Source: Thermobacillus xylanilyticus
Lineage (GTDB): Bacteria > Bacillota > Bacilli > Paenibacillales > Paenibacillaceae
Assembly (NCBI RefSeq): GCF_907165215.1
Contig: NZ_CAJRAY010000016.1
Span: 1-45,264 of the forward strand
Length of the DNA stretch: 45,264 bases
Direction: 5' to 3'
Shown here piece by piece: positions 7,848 through 19,940 of this stretch. Each line of letters starts with the position of its first letter. Position 1 is the stretch's first letter. Under the pieces are notes generated by a model. The model worked only from the letters and a program-made list of their open reading frames with translations, was not told the origin of the DNA and did no database searches. Made by a program: the position numbers and the translations under genes.

Positions 7848-9083
7848 ATGGCCAGGATCAACCCCCATTACAAAGATCTGCAAGGCAGCTATCTGTTCTC
7901 GGAAATTGCCCGCAGGCGCGCGGCATTCCTGAAGGAGCATCCGAACGCGGACATCATCAGCCTCGGCATCGGCGACGTGACGCGTCCGCTGCCCGAAGCG
8001 GCGGCCGCCGCGATGCACGCCGCGGTCGACGATCTTGCGAAGGCGGACACGTTCCGCGGCTACGGTCCCGAGCAGGGCTACGATTTCCTGCGGGAGGCGA
8101 TCGCCCGCCACGATTATCAGGCGCGCGGCATCGACATCCGCCCGGAAGAAGTGTTCGTCAGCGACGGGTCGAAGTGCGACGTGGGCAACATTCAGGAGAT
8201 TTTCAGCCAGGACGCCGTCGTCGCGGTGCAGGACCCGGTCTATCCGGTCTACGTGGACACGAACGTCATGGCGGGCCGGGCAGGCGCTTACGACAGGGAG
8301 ACGAACCGATATCAGGGCATCGTGTACTTGACCTGCGGCCGGGAGAACGGATTCAAACCGGCGCTGCCCGAACGGAAGGTCGACCTGATCTACCTCTGTT
8401 ATCCGAACAACCCCACCGGCATGACGCTGACGCGGGACGAGCTGAAGCAGTGGGTCGATTACGCGAAGCAAAACGGCAGCGTCATCCTGTACGATTCGGC
8501 GTATGAAGCGTACATCCGGGAAGAAGGCGTGCCGCACAGCATTTATGAGATCGAAGGCGCGCGGGAAGTGGCGGTCGAGTTCCGCAGCTTCTCGAAGACG
8601 GCCGGGTTCACCGGCGTGCGCTGCGCGTACACGGTGGTGCCGCGTGATCTCAAGGCGAAGGATGCGGACGGGAACGACGTCGCCATCGCCGACCTCTGGA
8701 ACCGGCGGCATACGACTAAGTTCAACGGTGTCTCCTACGTGACGCAGCGCGGGGCGGCCGCGCTCTATACGCCGGAAGGGAAGGCGCAGATCGCCGCGCT
8801 GGTCGACTACTACATGGCGAACGCGAAGTTGATTCTGGAAGGGCTGAAATCGGTCGGCATCGAAGCTTACGGCGGCGTCAACGCGCCGTATATCTGGCTG
8901 AAGACGCCGGAAGGCATCGACTCGTGGGCATTCTTCGACAAATTGCTCCGGGAAGCGCACATCGTCGGCACGCCGGGCGTCGGTTTCGGACAGGCCGGAC
9001 AGGGTTACTTCCGGCTGACGGCCTTCGGCAGCCGGGAAAATACAGAGCGCGCGGTCGAGCGGATCACGAGGCTCGGCTGGTGA
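7848..9083 (+). CDS. dapL: LL-diaminopimelate aminotransferase
   Basis: A PLP-dependent class I/II aminotransferase of 411 residues that converts tetrahydrodipicolinate directly to LL-diaminopimelate with glutamate as amino donor, for lysine and peptidoglycan synthesis. The N-terminus [20 protein letters not shown] and the segments [13 protein letters not shown] and [14 protein letters not shown] are family hallmarks. The PLP lysine is K250 in [12 protein letters not shown], and the length is typical. ATG 7848 follows AAAGGTGA by seven bases; TTG 7830 is in frame but lies before that site. The gene stands alone between the structured leader and a terminator. It implies the one-step aminotransferase route rather than the acetylated route of Bacillus subtilis. 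Confidence 0.93.
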   Translation: MARINPHYKDLQGSYLFSEIARRRAAFLKEHPNADIISLGIGDVTRPLPEAAAAAMHAAVDDLAKADTFRGYGPEQGYDFLREAIARHDYQARGIDIRPEEVFVSDGSKCDVGNIQEIFSQDAVVAVQDPVYPVYVDTNVMAGRAGAYDRETNRYQGIVYLTCGRENGFKPALPERKVDLIYLCYPNNPTGMTLTRDELKQWVDYAKQNGSVILYDSAYEAYIREEGVPHSIYEIEGAREVAVEFRSFSKTAGFTGVRCAYTVVPRDLKAKDADGNDVAIADLWNRRHTTKFNGVSYVTQRGAAALYTPEGKAQIAALVDYYMANAKLILEGLKSVGIEAYGGVNAPYIWLKTPEGIDSWAFFDKLLREAHIVGTPGVGFGQAGQGYFRLTAFGSRENTERAVERITRLGW

Positions 9084-9089
9084 CGGGCG

Positions 9090-9143
9090 AGCGGGAAAGC
9101 AGCGGTCCACGGGAACACGTGCGGTCATGCCTTCCCGCTTTTT
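9090..9143 (+). terminator. Terminator after dapL
   Basis: AGCGGGAA (9090-9097) pairs with TTCCCGCT (9132-9139), followed by five T. The loop is long (34 bases) and may contain a further small hairpin. Confidence 0.6.
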
Positions 9144-9157
9144 GTCGGATCCGGCTA

Positions 9158-9186
9158 TTGACTTCCGCGGACCAAAGTGTCATAAT
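9158..9186 (+). promoter_or_regulatory. Sigma-A promoter of the pyr operon
   Basis: TTGACT (9158-9163), a 17-base spacer and CATAAT (9181-9186). The start near 9193 places the PyrR box at the 5' end of the transcript. Confidence 0.75.
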
Positions 9187-9204
9187 GCTGCTAATGAATG
9201 GTTG

Positions 9205-10838
<1,634 letters not shown>

Positions 10839-10932
10839 AACGGAAGTCCAAGAAGCAGGCGGCGCGGAGAATCCGGCCGCGCGTCCGGCGCGAAGGCCGG
10901 GCGCACAAGCGAAGGGAGAGCGATCTTGAGCC

Positions 10933-12216
10933 ATGACGTTATGGATTGTGAACGGCAAAATCTGGGACGATGAAGCCGGCGATCTCGTGACGGCCCACCT
11001 CCGCGTCGAGGACGGCGCGATCGCCGCGATCGAGCGGGGCGGCAAGCCGGACACGGCCGGCGCCGAGACGATTGACGCTTCCGGCCTGCTTGTGTCGGCC
11101 GGCTTTATCGACATGCACGTCCATCTGCGCGACCCGGGCTTCACGCACAAGGAGGATATCGCCAGCGGCACGCGTTCGGCCGCGCGCGGCGGGTTCACGA
11201 CGATCGCCTGCATGCCGAACACCCGGCCCGTCACGGACACGCCGGAGACGGTGCGGTACATCCTGGACAAGGCGGCCCGCGAAGGCGTCGTCAACGTGCT
11301 GCCGATTGCCGCGATCACGAAGAATGAGCTCGGCCGCGAGCTGACCGACTTCGCCGCGCTGAAGGAGGCGGGCGCGATCGGGTTCTCGGACGACGGCGTC
11401 GGCGTGCAGAACGCGCAGATGATGAAGGAAGCGATGCTGCGCGCCCGCGAGCTGGACCTGCCGATCATCGCGCACTGCGAGGATGACTCGCTCGTGCAGG
11501 GCGCCTGGGTGACCGAGGGCGAATTCAGCCGCAGGCACGGCCTGAAAGGCATCCCGAACGAGTCTGAGGCGATTCACGTCGGACGGGACGTGCTGCTGGC
11601 GGAAGCGACCGGCGCACACTACCACGTCTGCCACGTCAGCACGGAGCAGTCGGTGCGGCTCATCCGGCTGGCGAAATCGATCGGGGTCCGCGTGACCGCG
11701 GAAGTGTGCCCGCACCATCTGGTGCTGTCGGATGAAGACATTCCCGGCATGGATCCGAACTGGAAAATGAACCCGCCGCTTCGGACGCCCCGCGACGTGC
11801 AGGCGGTCATCGAGGCGCTGGAGGACGGCACGATCGACATGATCGTCACCGACCACGCGCCGCACGCCGAAGAGGAGAAAGCGAAAGGCGTCGATCTCGC
11901 GCCGTTCGGCATCGTCGGATTCGAGACGGCGTTCCCGCTGCTCTACACGAAGTTCGTCAAGACCGGCAGATGGAGCCTCGGCTTCCTGCTGCGCCGGATG
12001 ACGAGCGATCCGGCCCGGGTATTCGGCCTGAAGGCCGGCCGGCTGGAAGCCGGCGCGCCCGCCGATCTGACGCTGATTGACTTGAGCAGCGAGCAGACGG
12101 TTGATCCGGCCAGTTTCAAGTCGAAGAGCCGCAATACGCCGTTTGCCGGCTGGCGCCTTCAGGGCTGGCCGGTCCGCACGATCGTCGCCGGCCGCACGGT
12201 CTGGCAGGCGGACTGA
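10933..12216 (+). CDS. pyrC: Dihydroorotase (class I type)
   Basis: A 427-residue zinc amidohydrolase that cyclises carbamoyl-aspartate to dihydroorotate. The metal-binding HxH sits in DMHVHLRDPG, and the late motif TDHAPHAEEEK carries the catalytic Asp. PNTRPVTD and NPPLRT are typical class I features. ATG 10933 follows AAGGGAG at 10912-10918 at a rather long distance (14 bases); no better in-frame start is visible. The next step, dihydroorotate oxidation, has no gene in this operon. Confidence 0.95.
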   Translation: MTLWIVNGKIWDDEAGDLVTAHLRVEDGAIAAIERGGKPDTAGAETIDASGLLVSAGFIDMHVHLRDPGFTHKEDIASGTRSAARGGFTTIACMPNTRPVTDTPETVRYILDKAAREGVVNVLPIAAITKNELGRELTDFAALKEAGAIGFSDDGVGVQNAQMMKEAMLRARELDLPIIAHCEDDSLVQGAWVTEGEFSRRHGLKGIPNESEAIHVGRDVLLAEATGAHYHVCHVSTEQSVRLIRLAKSIGVRVTAEVCPHHLVLSDEDIPGMDPNWKMNPPLRTPRDVQAVIEALEDGTIDMIVTDHAPHAEEEKAKGVDLAPFGIVGFETAFPLLYTKFVKTGRWSLGFLLRRMTSDPARVFGLKAGRLEAGAPADLTLIDLSSEQTVDPASFKSKSRNTPFAGWRLQGWPVRTIVAGRTVWQAD

Positions 12217-12264
12217 CGGCTCAGGCGAACGGATTACATATACGTCATTCAGGGAGTGATACGG

Positions 12265-13410
12265 ATGCAGGCAAGATTGTTGTTGGAGGACGGCACGCTG
12301 TTCACCGGCCGCTCGTTCGGGGCGGAAGGGGCCGTCATCGGCGAAGTGGTGTTCAATACCGGCATCACCGGTTATCAGGAAGTTTTGTCCGATCCGTCCT
12401 ATTGCGGGCAGATCGTGACGATGACCTATCCGCTCATCGGCAATTACGGCGTCACGCGCAACGACTTCGAAAGCATCATCCCCTACGTCCACGGCTTCGT
12501 CGTGCGCCGGCATGAGCCGGTTCCGAGCAACTGGCGCGCCGAGACTCCGCTCGACGTCTTGCTGAAGGAAGCGGGCATTCCGGGCATCTCCGAAGTCGAC
12601 ACCCGGATGCTGACCCGCATCATCCGTCATCACGGCACGATGAAGGGGATCATTACCACCGGCAGCGAGCCTGTCGAAGAACTGATGGAGCGCCTTCAGG
12701 CGACGCCGATCATGCGCGATCAGGTGGCGCGCACGTCGACGAAGAGCTTCATCAATGTGCCGGGCGGCGGAGAACGGATCGTGCTGATGGACTTCGGCGC
12801 GAAGAGCGGCATCCTGCGCGAGCTGACCCGGCGCGGCTGCGACGTCATGGTCGTGCCGTACGACACGACGGCCGAACAGATCCGCCGTCTCAATCCGGAC
12901 GGCATCCAACTCTCGAACGGACCGGGCGACCCGAAGGATGTCGGCGTTGCGGTAAATACGATTCGCGAGCTGCTCGGCGAATATCCGATCTTCGGCATCT
13001 GCCTCGGCCATCAGCTGCTGGCGCTCGCCTGCGGCGCCGACACGGAGAAGCTGAAGTTCGGCCACCGCGGCGGCAACCATCCGGTAAAGGATCTTGTAAA
13101 CGGCCGCTGCTACATCACGTCGCAAAACCACGGCTACACCGTGCGTGAAGACACCATCGCCGGCACCGGCCTCGAAATTACGCACATCAACAACAATGAC
13201 AAGACGATTGAAGGCCTCCGCCATACGAAATATCCGGCTTTCTCCGTCCAGTACCATCCGGAGGCGTCGCCGGGACCGTTCGATTCGAGCTACCTGTTCG
13301 ACGACTTCCTCGCCATGATCCGCGAGCACAAGCGCCTGAACCCGCGCAAGCCGCGTCAGATCCATCTGGCGGAGACGCTGAAAGGAGAACTGCTGCATGC
13401 CCAGAAATAA
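12265..13410 (+). CDS. carA: Carbamoyl-phosphate synthase small (glutaminase) subunit
   Basis: A 381-residue subunit that hydrolyses glutamine and passes ammonia to CarB. The N-terminal CarA domain ([37 protein letters not shown]) precedes a class I glutamine amidotransferase domain with the nucleophile Cys in GICLGHQ and the His/Glu pair in [12 protein letters not shown] 12265 follows AGGGAG (12251-12256) by eight bases; an in-frame GTG at 12256 overlaps that site. The end overlaps carB by 14 bases. Its place inside the pyr operon marks it as the pyrimidine-linked enzyme (pyrAA). Confidence 0.96.
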   Translation: MQARLLLEDGTLFTGRSFGAEGAVIGEVVFNTGITGYQEVLSDPSYCGQIVTMTYPLIGNYGVTRNDFESIIPYVHGFVVRRHEPVPSNWRAETPLDVLLKEAGIPGISEVDTRMLTRIIRHHGTMKGIITTGSEPVEELMERLQATPIMRDQVARTSTKSFINVPGGGERIVLMDFGAKSGILRELTRRGCDVMVVPYDTTAEQIRRLNPDGIQLSNGPGDPKDVGVAVNTIRELLGEYPIFGICLGHQLLALACGADTEKLKFGHRGGNHPVKDLVNGRCYITSQNHGYTVREDTIAGTGLEITHINNNDKTIEGLRHTKYPAFSVQYHPEASPGPFDSSYLFDDFLAMIREHKRLNPRKPRQIHLAETLKGELLHAQK

Positions 13411-16400
13411 CGATCTGAAAAAAATTCTCGTCATCGGCTCCGGTCCGATCGTTATCGGCCAGGCGGCGGAATTCGACTACGCCGGCACGCAGGCTTGCCA
13501 GGCGCTCAGGGAAGAGGGCTATGAAGTCGTCCTGATCAACAGCAACCCGGCCACGATCATGACGGACACGAACATGGCCGACAAAGTGTACATCGAACCG
13601 ATCACGCTCGATTTCGTCACGCAGGTGATCCGCCGGGAACGCCCGGACGGCCTCCTGCCGACGCTCGGCGGGCAGACCGGGCTCAATATGGCGGTCGAGC
13701 TGGCGCGCGCGGGCGTGCTGGAGCGCGAAGGCGTGAAGCTCCTCGGCACGCAGCTCGAGTCGATCGAGAAGGCGGAGGACCGCGACCTGTTCCGCGAACT
13801 GATGCGCGAATTGAACCAGCCGGTTCCCGAGAGCACGATCGTGACGAGCGTCGAGGAAGCGATCGAATTCGCGAACAGCATCGGCTATCCGATCATCGTC
13901 CGGCCGGCCTACACGCTCGGCGGCACCGGCGGCGGCATCTGCGCGAACGAGGAAGAGCTGCGTGAAATTGTCGCGGCGGGCATCCGCTACAGCCCGATCG
14001 GCCAGTGCCTCATCGAGAAGAGCATCGCCGGCATGAAAGAGATCGAATACGAGGTCATGCGCGACTCGAACGACAACTGCATCGTCGTCTGCAACATGGA
14101 GAACGTCGACCCGGTCGGCGTCCATACCGGCGACAGCATCGTCGTGGCGCCGAGCCAGACGCTGTCCGACCGCGAGTACCAGATGCTGCGTTCGGCGGCG
14201 CTCAGCATCATCCGCGCGCTCAAGATCGAAGGCGGCTGCAACGTGCAGTTCGCGCTTGATCCGTACAGCTACCAATATTACGTCATCGAGGTCAACCCGC
14301 GGGTCAGCCGCTCGTCGGCGCTCGCGTCGAAGGCGACCGGTTATCCGATCGCCAAGATGGCGGCGAAGATCGCGGTCGGCTACACGCTCGACGAGATCAT
14401 CAACCCGGTGACGGGCCAGACCTACGCGATGTTCGAGCCGACGATCGACTATATCGTGACGAAGATTCCGCGCTGGCCGTTCGACAAGTTCACCACCGCC
14501 AACCGGAAGCTCGGCACGCAGATGAAGGCGACCGGCGAAGTGATGGCGATCGGCCGCACCTTCGAGGAATCGATGCACAAGGCGATCCGCTCGCTCGAGA
14601 TCGGCGCGCACCGTTTCCATCTGAAAGGCATCGAACAGGTCGATGACGAGACGCTGCGCCAGCGGCTCATCACGCCGGACGACGAGCGCATCTTCCTCGT
14701 GGCCGAGGCGTTCCGCCGCGGCTGGAAGCTGCAGGACATCCAGGACCTGACGAAGATCGACTGGTGGTTCCTGGACAAGATCGAAGGCATCGTCGCGTTC
14801 GAACAGCGGATCAAGTCCGAACCGGCACTGACGAAGGAGACGCTGTACGAAGCGAAGCGGCTCGGTTTCGCCGACCGGTCGATCGCGGAGCTCCGGCGCG
14901 AGGCGAACCCGTCCGACCCGCACGCCGACGAGGCGTCGGTCCGGGCGTTCAGGCTTGAGCTCGGCATCAAGCCGGTGTACAAAATGGTCGACACCTGCGC
15001 GGCCGAATTCGAAGCGACGACGCCGTACTACTACTCGACCTACGAGACCGAGAACGAGTCGGTGCAGACGGACAAGCCGAAGGTCGTCGTGCTCGGCTCC
15101 GGCCCGATCCGGATCGGACAAGGCATCGAGTTCGACTATTCGACCGTCCACGCAGTCTGGGCGATCCGCAAGGCCGGGTATGAAGCGGTCATCATCAATA
15201 ACAATCCGGAGACGGTGTCGACCGACTTCTCGACGTCCGACCGGCTCTACTTCGAGCCGCTGTTCTTCGAGGACGTCATGAACGTCATCGAGCAGGAGCA
15301 GCCGGTCGGCGTCATCGTCCAGTTCGGCGGACAGACGGCAATCAATCTGGCCGCGCCGCTGGCCAAGGCCGGCGTGCGCATCCTCGGTTCGGATCTCGAG
15401 AGCATCGACCAGGCGGAAGACCGCAAGAAATTCGAAGCGCTGCTTCGCAAGCTGGGCATCGCCCAGCCGAAGGGCAGCACGGTCACGTCGGTCGAGGAAG
15501 CGGTCGAGACGGCGCGCAGCCTCGGCTATCCGGTGCTCGTCCGTCCGTCCTACGTGCTCGGCGGCCGGGCGATGGAAATCGTCTATTCCGACGAAGAACT
15601 GCTCGGCTACATGGAGCAGGCCGTCAAGATCAATCCGGAGCATCCGGTGCTGATCGACCGGTACATGCAGGGCAAGGAAGCGGAAGTCGACGCGATCAGC
15701 GACGGCGAGACGGTGCTCATCCCCGGCATCATGGAGCACGTCGAGCGGGCCGGCGTCCACTCGGGCGACTCGATCGCGGTCTACCCGCCCCAGTCGCTGT
15801 CGGAAGAGGTCAAGCGCCAGATCGTCGACATCACGATCCGCATCGCGAAGGAACTGCGGGTGGTCGGCACGATCAACATCCAGTTCGTCATTCACCAGGA
15901 TCAGGTCTACGTCATCGAAGTCAACCCGCGCTCGTCGCGGACGGTGCCTTTCCTCAGCAAGGTGACGAACGTGCCGATGGCGAACCTGGCGACGCAGGCG
16001 ATCCTCGGCAAGAAGCTCGCCGATCTCGGCTACAAGGAAGGGCTCTGGCCCGAAGACAAGCACGTCTCGGTGAAGGTGCCGGTGTTCTCCTTCGCCAAGC
16101 TGCGGCGCGTCGACCCGACGCTCACGCCGGAGATGAAATCGACGGGCGAAGTGATGGGCCGCGACGAGCTGTATGCGAAGGCGCTGTACAAAGGGCTGAT
16201 CGGCGCGGGCATGCGCATTCCGCCGACCGGTTCGATCATCGCGACGGTCGCCGACAAGGACAAGGAAGAAGCGACGCAAATTCTGCGCGGATTCTACGAT
16301 CTCGGCTACAGCATCATCGCGACGGGCGGCACCGCCGATGCGCTGGAGCGCGCCGGCCTGTACGTGACGCGGGTGAACAAGCTGAGCGAAGGGTCGCCGA

Positions 16401-16618
16401 ACATCCTTGACCTGATCCGCAGCGGCAAGGCGCAGTTCGTCGTGAACACGCTGACGAAAGGCCGCACGCCCGAACGCGACGGCTTCCGCATCCGGCGTGA
16501 AGCGGTCGAGAACGGCGTCGTCTGCTTGACGTCGCTCGACACGGTGCGGGCGCTGCTGGAAATGCTGCAGGCTCTCAGCTTCGCATCCCGGCCGATGCCG
16601 GTGCTTCAGCAGCAGTAA
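13397..16618 (+). CDS. carB: Carbamoyl-phosphate synthase large subunit
   Basis: A 1073-residue subunit that makes carbamoyl phosphate from bicarbonate, ammonia and two ATP. Two homologous halves each carry a pre-ATP-grasp motif ([20 protein letters not shown] near the start and [20 protein letters not shown] near residue 570) and an ATP-grasp domain with [12 protein letters not shown] and [15 protein letters not shown]. The C-terminal about 140 residues form the MGS-like regulatory domain ([14 protein letters not shown]). ATG 13397 lies inside carA and follows AAAGGAGAA. The length is normal for the family, and no truncation is seen. Confidence 0.96.
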   Translation: MPRNNDLKKILVIGSGPIVIGQAAEFDYAGTQACQALREEGYEVVLINSNPATIMTDTNMADKVYIEPITLDFVTQVIRRERPDGLLPTLGGQTGLNMAVELARAGVLEREGVKLLGTQLESIEKAEDRDLFRELMRELNQPVPESTIVTSVEEAIEFANSIGYPIIVRPAYTLGGTGGGICANEEELREIVAAGIRYSPIGQCLIEKSIAGMKEIEYEVMRDSNDNCIVVCNMENVDPVGVHTGDSIVVAPSQTLSDREYQMLRSAALSIIRALKIEGGCNVQFALDPYSYQYYVIEVNPRVSRSSALASKATGYPIAKMAAKIAVGYTLDEIINPVTGQTYAMFEPTIDYIVTKIPRWPFDKFTTANRKLGTQMKATGEVMAIGRTFEESMHKAIRSLEIGAHRFHLKGIEQVDDETLRQRLITPDDERIFLVAEAFRRGWKLQDIQDLTKIDWWFLDKIEGIVAFEQRIKSEPALTKETLYEAKRLGFADRSIAELRREANPSDPHADEASVRAFRLELGIKPVYKMVDTCAAEFEATTPYYYSTYETENESVQTDKPKVVVLGSGPIRIGQGIEFDYSTVHAVWAIRKAGYEAVIINNNPETVSTDFSTSDRLYFEPLFFEDVMNVIEQEQPVGVIVQFGGQTAINLAAPLAKAGVRILGSDLESIDQAEDRKKFEALLRKLGIAQPKGSTVTSVEEAVETARSLGYPVLVRPSYVLGGRAMEIVYSDEELLGYMEQAVKINPEHPVLIDRYMQGKEAEVDAISDGETVLIPGIMEHVERAGVHSGDSIAVYPPQSLSEEVKRQIVDITIRIAKELRVVGTINIQFVIHQDQVYVIEVNPRSSRTVPFLSKVTNVPMANLATQAILGKKLADLGYKEGLWPEDKHVSVKVPVFSFAKLRRVDPTLTPEMKSTGEVMGRDELYAKALYKGLIGAGMRIPPTGSIIATVADKDKEEATQILRGFYDLGYSIIATGGTADALERAGLYVTRVNKLSEGSPNILDLIRSGKAQFVVNTLTKGRTPERDGFRIRREAVENGVVCLTSLDTVRALLEMLQALSFASRPMPVLQQQ

Positions 16619-16643
16619 CACGTCCGAACGGGAGGCGGTACGC

Positions 16644-17372
16644 TTGACATTGACGCGGGAAGAAGCGGCAGGGCGCATCATGGTGGCGCTGGACCGCCCG
16701 GATGAAGCCGCCGCGGAATCGCTGATCCGGGCGCTTGAAGGCATTCCGTGCTGGCTGAAGGTCGGCATGGAGCTGTTCTACGCGGCCGGCCCGGCGTTCG
16801 TCGCCGGACTGAAAGACCGGGGGTACCGCGTCTTCCTCGACGTGAAGATGCACGATATCCCGAATACGGTGAAGGGCGGCGCGGCCAGCGTGACGCGGCT
16901 CGGCGTCGACCTGTTCAACGTTCACGCGGCGGGCGGCGTCCGGATGATGGAAGCGGCGCTGGAAGGCGCCGAAGCCGCCTCGGGCGGCCGGCTGCGGCCG
17001 CGGGTCATCGCGGTGACGCAGCTGACGAGCACGAGCCAGGCGGTGCTGAACGACGAGATCGGCATTCCGGGCACGGCGGAAGAAGCGGTCGTCCGCTACG
17101 CGCGGCTGGCGCGGCGGGCCGGGCTGGACGGCGTCGTCGCGTCCGCCCGGGAAGTGCGCGCGGTGAAAGCGGCGTGCGGCGGCGGGTTTCTCGCCGTCAC
17201 GCCCGGCATCCGGCCGGCATCCGCTTCGGCCGATGACCAGGAGCGGATCATGACGCCGCGGGAAGCGCTGGACGCGGGAGCGGACTTCCTCGTCATCGGC
17301 CGGCCGATCACGGCGGCGCCCGATCCGCGGGAAGCGTTCGAATCCATTGTGAAGGAGTTGACGCACGGATGA
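16644..17372 (+). CDS. pyrF: Orotidine 5'-phosphate decarboxylase
   Basis: A 242-residue TIM-barrel enzyme that decarboxylates OMP to UMP, the last step of the pathway. The catalytic K-x-x-D signature is in [13 protein letters not shown]; the phosphate-binding end is VTPGIRP and [13 protein letters not shown] 16644 is chosen because GGGAGG at 16630-16635 lies eight bases before it. It follows carB by 25 bases, directly where pyrK and pyrD would stand in B. subtilis. The end overlaps pyrE by four bases. Confidence 0.95.
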   Translation: MTLTREEAAGRIMVALDRPDEAAAESLIRALEGIPCWLKVGMELFYAAGPAFVAGLKDRGYRVFLDVKMHDIPNTVKGGAASVTRLGVDLFNVHAAGGVRMMEAALEGAEAASGGRLRPRVIAVTQLTSTSQAVLNDEIGIPGTAEEAVVRYARLARRAGLDGVVASAREVRAVKAACGGGFLAVTPGIRPASASADDQERIMTPREALDAGADFLVIGRPITAAPDPREAFESIVKELTHG

Positions 17373-18031
17373 CCCGACAAACGGCCAACGGCGCGGAGCT
17401 GTCCCGTGAAATCGCCCGCCGGCTGCTGGCGATCCACGCGGTTGAGCTTCGCCCGAACGATCCGTTTACCTGGTCGTCGGGCCTGAAGTCGCCGATCTAT
17501 TGCGACAACCGGCTGACGATGTCCTATCCCGAGGTGCGCGGCCTGATCGCGGACGGATTCGCCTCGATCATCCGGGAACGGTATCCCGTATGCGAAGCGG
17601 TCGCCGGCATCGCGACGGGCGGCATTCCGCACGCCGCATGGACGGCGGAGCGGCTCGGACTGCCGATGCTCTACGTGCGGGACAAGGCCAAAGGCCACGG
17701 CAAGACGAATCAGATCGAGGGCGCATTCCGGCCCGGCCAGAAAGTCGTGCTGATCGAAGACCTCGTGTCGACCGGCGGCAGCTCGCTGCGGGCGGCCGTG
17801 GCCGTGCGCGACGCCGGTTGCGAGGTGCTCGGCACGATCGCGATATTCACGTACGAGTTCCCGCAGGCGGAAGCCGCGTTCGCCGAACAGGGCATTCCGC
17901 TTCAGACGCTGTCGTCCTACAGCGTGCTGCTGGAAGCGGCGCTGGAAGCGGGAAGCATCACGGAGGAAGACGCCGCGCTGCTCCGCGGCTGGAAGAACGA
18001 TCCGGAAGGCTACAGCAGACGTTTCGCATAA
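17369..18031 (+). CDS. pyrE: Orotate phosphoribosyltransferase
   Basis: A 220-residue type I phosphoribosyltransferase that converts orotate and PRPP to OMP. The PRPP motif is [15 protein letters not shown], and the flexible loop carries [15 protein letters not shown], with [12 protein letters not shown] near the N-terminus. The ATG overlaps the pyrF stop (ATGA), showing translational coupling. It is the last gene of the operon and is followed by a strong terminator. Confidence 0.95.
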   Translation: MTRQTANGAELSREIARRLLAIHAVELRPNDPFTWSSGLKSPIYCDNRLTMSYPEVRGLIADGFASIIRERYPVCEAVAGIATGGIPHAAWTAERLGLPMLYVRDKAKGHGKTNQIEGAFRPGQKVVLIEDLVSTGGSSLRAAVAVRDAGCEVLGTIAIFTYEFPQAEAAFAEQGIPLQTLSSYSVLLEAALEAGSITEEDAALLRGWKNDPEGYSRRFA

Positions 18032-18056
18032 CGCATAAAGCGGCATAAACGCAAAA

Positions 18057-18087
18057 AGCCCGGCGCTTCAGGCGCTGGGTTTTTTTT
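18057..18087. terminator. Bidirectional terminator between pyrE and the sugar ABC operon
   Basis: CCCGGCGC (18059-18066), loop TTCAG, GCGCTGGG (18072-18079) and eight T serve the plus strand. The five A before the stem give a T run for the minus-strand operon that ends at 18139. Confidence 0.85.
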
Positions 18088-18138
18088 CGCAATCGGGAGG
18101 GCGGCGGCCGTGTCGGGGAGAATCGCTGATAGAATGCC

Positions 18139-18960
18139 TTATTTTATGCCCGAGATGGTGTAGTTGTCCATGATGTACCGTTGGAACAGCAGGAAGACGA
18201 TGATGATCGGCACGACCATGACGGCGGATCCGGCCATCTGCAAGCCGTAGTTGCTGCTGTACTGCCCTTTCAGCAGCTGCAGGCCGACGGAAAGCGTGTA
18301 ATATTTCGCGTCGTTGGCGATGATGAGCGGCCAGAGGAAGCTGTTCCATCCGGCAATGAACGTCAGAATGCCCTGTACGGCAAGCACCGAGACGGAGATC
18401 GGAAGCACGATCTGCAGGAAGATGCGGAACTCGCCCGCTCCGTCCAGCCGCGTCGCTTCCAGCAATTCGTCGGGAATCGTCGACATGAACTGCCGGAACA
18501 GGAAGATCGCGAACGCGCCGACGAGCGACGGGAGCACGATGCCGGTCATCGTATTCGTCAGCCCCATTTTGTTCAGGATGAGGTAGACCGGGATCATCGT
18601 CACCTGGCCCGGAATCATCAGCGTGGCGAGCACGAGGTAAAACAGCGGCTCCCTGCCTTTGAATTTGTACTTCGCGAACCCGTACCCGGCCATCGCGTTG
18701 AGCAGCATCCCGAGGAAGGAGAAGAACACGATGATGAGCGTGTTCCGCAGATAAACGCCGAAGTTCATTCGCTCGAACAGTTCGAAATAGTGCTCCAGGG
18801 TGAACGTCTCCGGCCACAGCGTCGGGGGGAAGCGGGCAAATTCCGGTTCCGGCTTGAAGGCGGAGAGGATCATCCACAGGAACGGCAGCACCATCAGAAA
18901 CCCTCCGACGGTCAGCAAAATGCCTGCGAGCCATTGCATCGATTTCTGTTTTATCGTCAT
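18139..18960 (-). CDS. Carbohydrate ABC transporter permease, MalG type
   Basis: A 273-residue inner-membrane subunit of a CUT1-type sugar importer with six predicted helices. The cytoplasmic EAA loop, which docks with the ATPase, is EATRLDGAG at residues 168-176. It pairs with the MalF-type permease just upstream on the same strand. The ATG at 18960 is preferred because GGGGGG lies eight bases before it; the ATG at 18969 directly abuts that site. Last gene of the minus-strand operon. No ATPase gene is present, so a shared MsmK-like ATPase is expected elsewhere. Confidence 0.93.
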   Translation of the reverse strand: MTIKQKSMQWLAGILLTVGGFLMVLPFLWMILSAFKPEPEFARFPPTLWPETFTLEHYFELFERMNFGVYLRNTLIIVFFSFLGMLLNAMAGYGFAKYKFKGREPLFYLVLATLMIPGQVTMIPVYLILNKMGLTNTMTGIVLPSLVGAFAIFLFRQFMSTIPDELLEATRLDGAGEFRIFLQIVLPISVSVLAVQGILTFIAGWNSFLWPLIIANDAKYYTLSVGLQLLKGQYSSNYGLQMAGSAVMVVPIIIVFLLFQRYIMDNYTISGIK

Positions 18961-18979
18961 GGCACCCATCCCCCCGATT

Positions 18980-19861
18980 TCAGTCTTCCTTGCGCTGCAG
19001 CCTGAACTGCAGCAGCGTCAGCGTGATGATGGCGAAGAACAGGATGAAGGAACCGGCAGCCGCATATCCGAATTCACTGAATTGGAAGCCGTTCTTGTAG
19101 ACGAACAGCGCGACGGACATCGTGCCTTCCAGCGGGCCGCCGTCGGTCATGACGAACGGTTCCTCGAAGAACTGCAGCCAGCCGATCAGCGTCGTGACCG
19201 AGACAAAGAAAATCGCAAACCGGAGCAGCGGCACGGTGATGTGCCGGATTTGCTTCCACGTCCCGGCGCCGTCGAGCTGGGCCGCTTCGTAGTACGATTT
19301 CGGAATGCCCTTGATCGCGGCGAGGAAGATCAGCATATTCAGGCCGATGGCCCGCCACAGCGCAAGAATGATCAGCGAGATTTTGGCCGTCACCGGATCT
19401 TGCAGCCAGCGGACATCGGGCAGGCCGAAGAAGTTCAACACGGTGTTGAACAAGCCCAGCGACGGGTTGTACAAATAGCTCCACACAACGGCCACCGCCA
19501 CCACGTTCGTGACAGACGGCATGTAGAACGCGGCGCGGAAAATATCGAACACGCGGGATTTGCCGAAGTTGATGAGCAGCGCGATCGCCAGGGAGAACAG
19601 AATGACGAACGGTACGCCGAACACGACGTAAAAGAGCGTGTTGCCGATCGCTTTCAGAAATGAGCCGTCCCGCAGAATTTTCGTGTAGTTGGCCAGTCCG
19701 ACAAAATGGATATTGGCATAATCCGCGAGTCCCGCCAGATCCATGTCGGTGAAGCTGATAAGGAGCGCGATCAGGATCGGCAGCAGCGAGAACAGAAAGA
19801 GCAGAATCAAAGCCGGAGCAATGAAGAAGTAAGGTGCGCTTCTCGTCGTGAACATTTTCAT
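18980..19861 (-). CDS. Carbohydrate ABC transporter permease, MalF type
   Basis: A 293-residue integral membrane subunit with six predicted helices, the first at about 10-36. The EAA loop reads EAAQLDGAG at 192-200. Together with the downstream permease it forms the membrane channel of the oligosaccharide importer, and the lipoprotein upstream delivers substrate. The start follows AAAGGAAG. An in-frame ATG two codons later is a possible alternative. Confidence 0.92.
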   Translation of the reverse strand: MKMFTTRSAPYFFIAPALILLFLFSLLPILIALLISFTDMDLAGLADYANIHFVGLANYTKILRDGSFLKAIGNTLFYVVFGVPFVILFSLAIALLINFGKSRVFDIFRAAFYMPSVTNVVAVAVVWSYLYNPSLGLFNTVLNFFGLPDVRWLQDPVTAKISLIILALWRAIGLNMLIFLAAIKGIPKSYYEAAQLDGAGTWKQIRHITVPLLRFAIFFVSVTTLIGWLQFFEEPFVMTDGGPLEGTMSVALFVYKNGFQFSEFGYAAAGSFILFFAIITLTLLQFRLQRKED

Positions 19862-19940
19862 GCGTGAGCACTTCCTTTGCCGAACGTGTAAGAGAAAGCC
19901 TGCCGGCTGTATGCGGTTGCCGGCAGGCCGCGGTCCACGC

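Noticed and set aside
13187..16768. A reading frame of about 1190 codons antisense to carB, and similar ones opposite the GH94 gene and the 978-residue binding protein
   Set aside because: Same cause: mirror images of codon bias in conserved sense genes, with no ribosome sites or domains.
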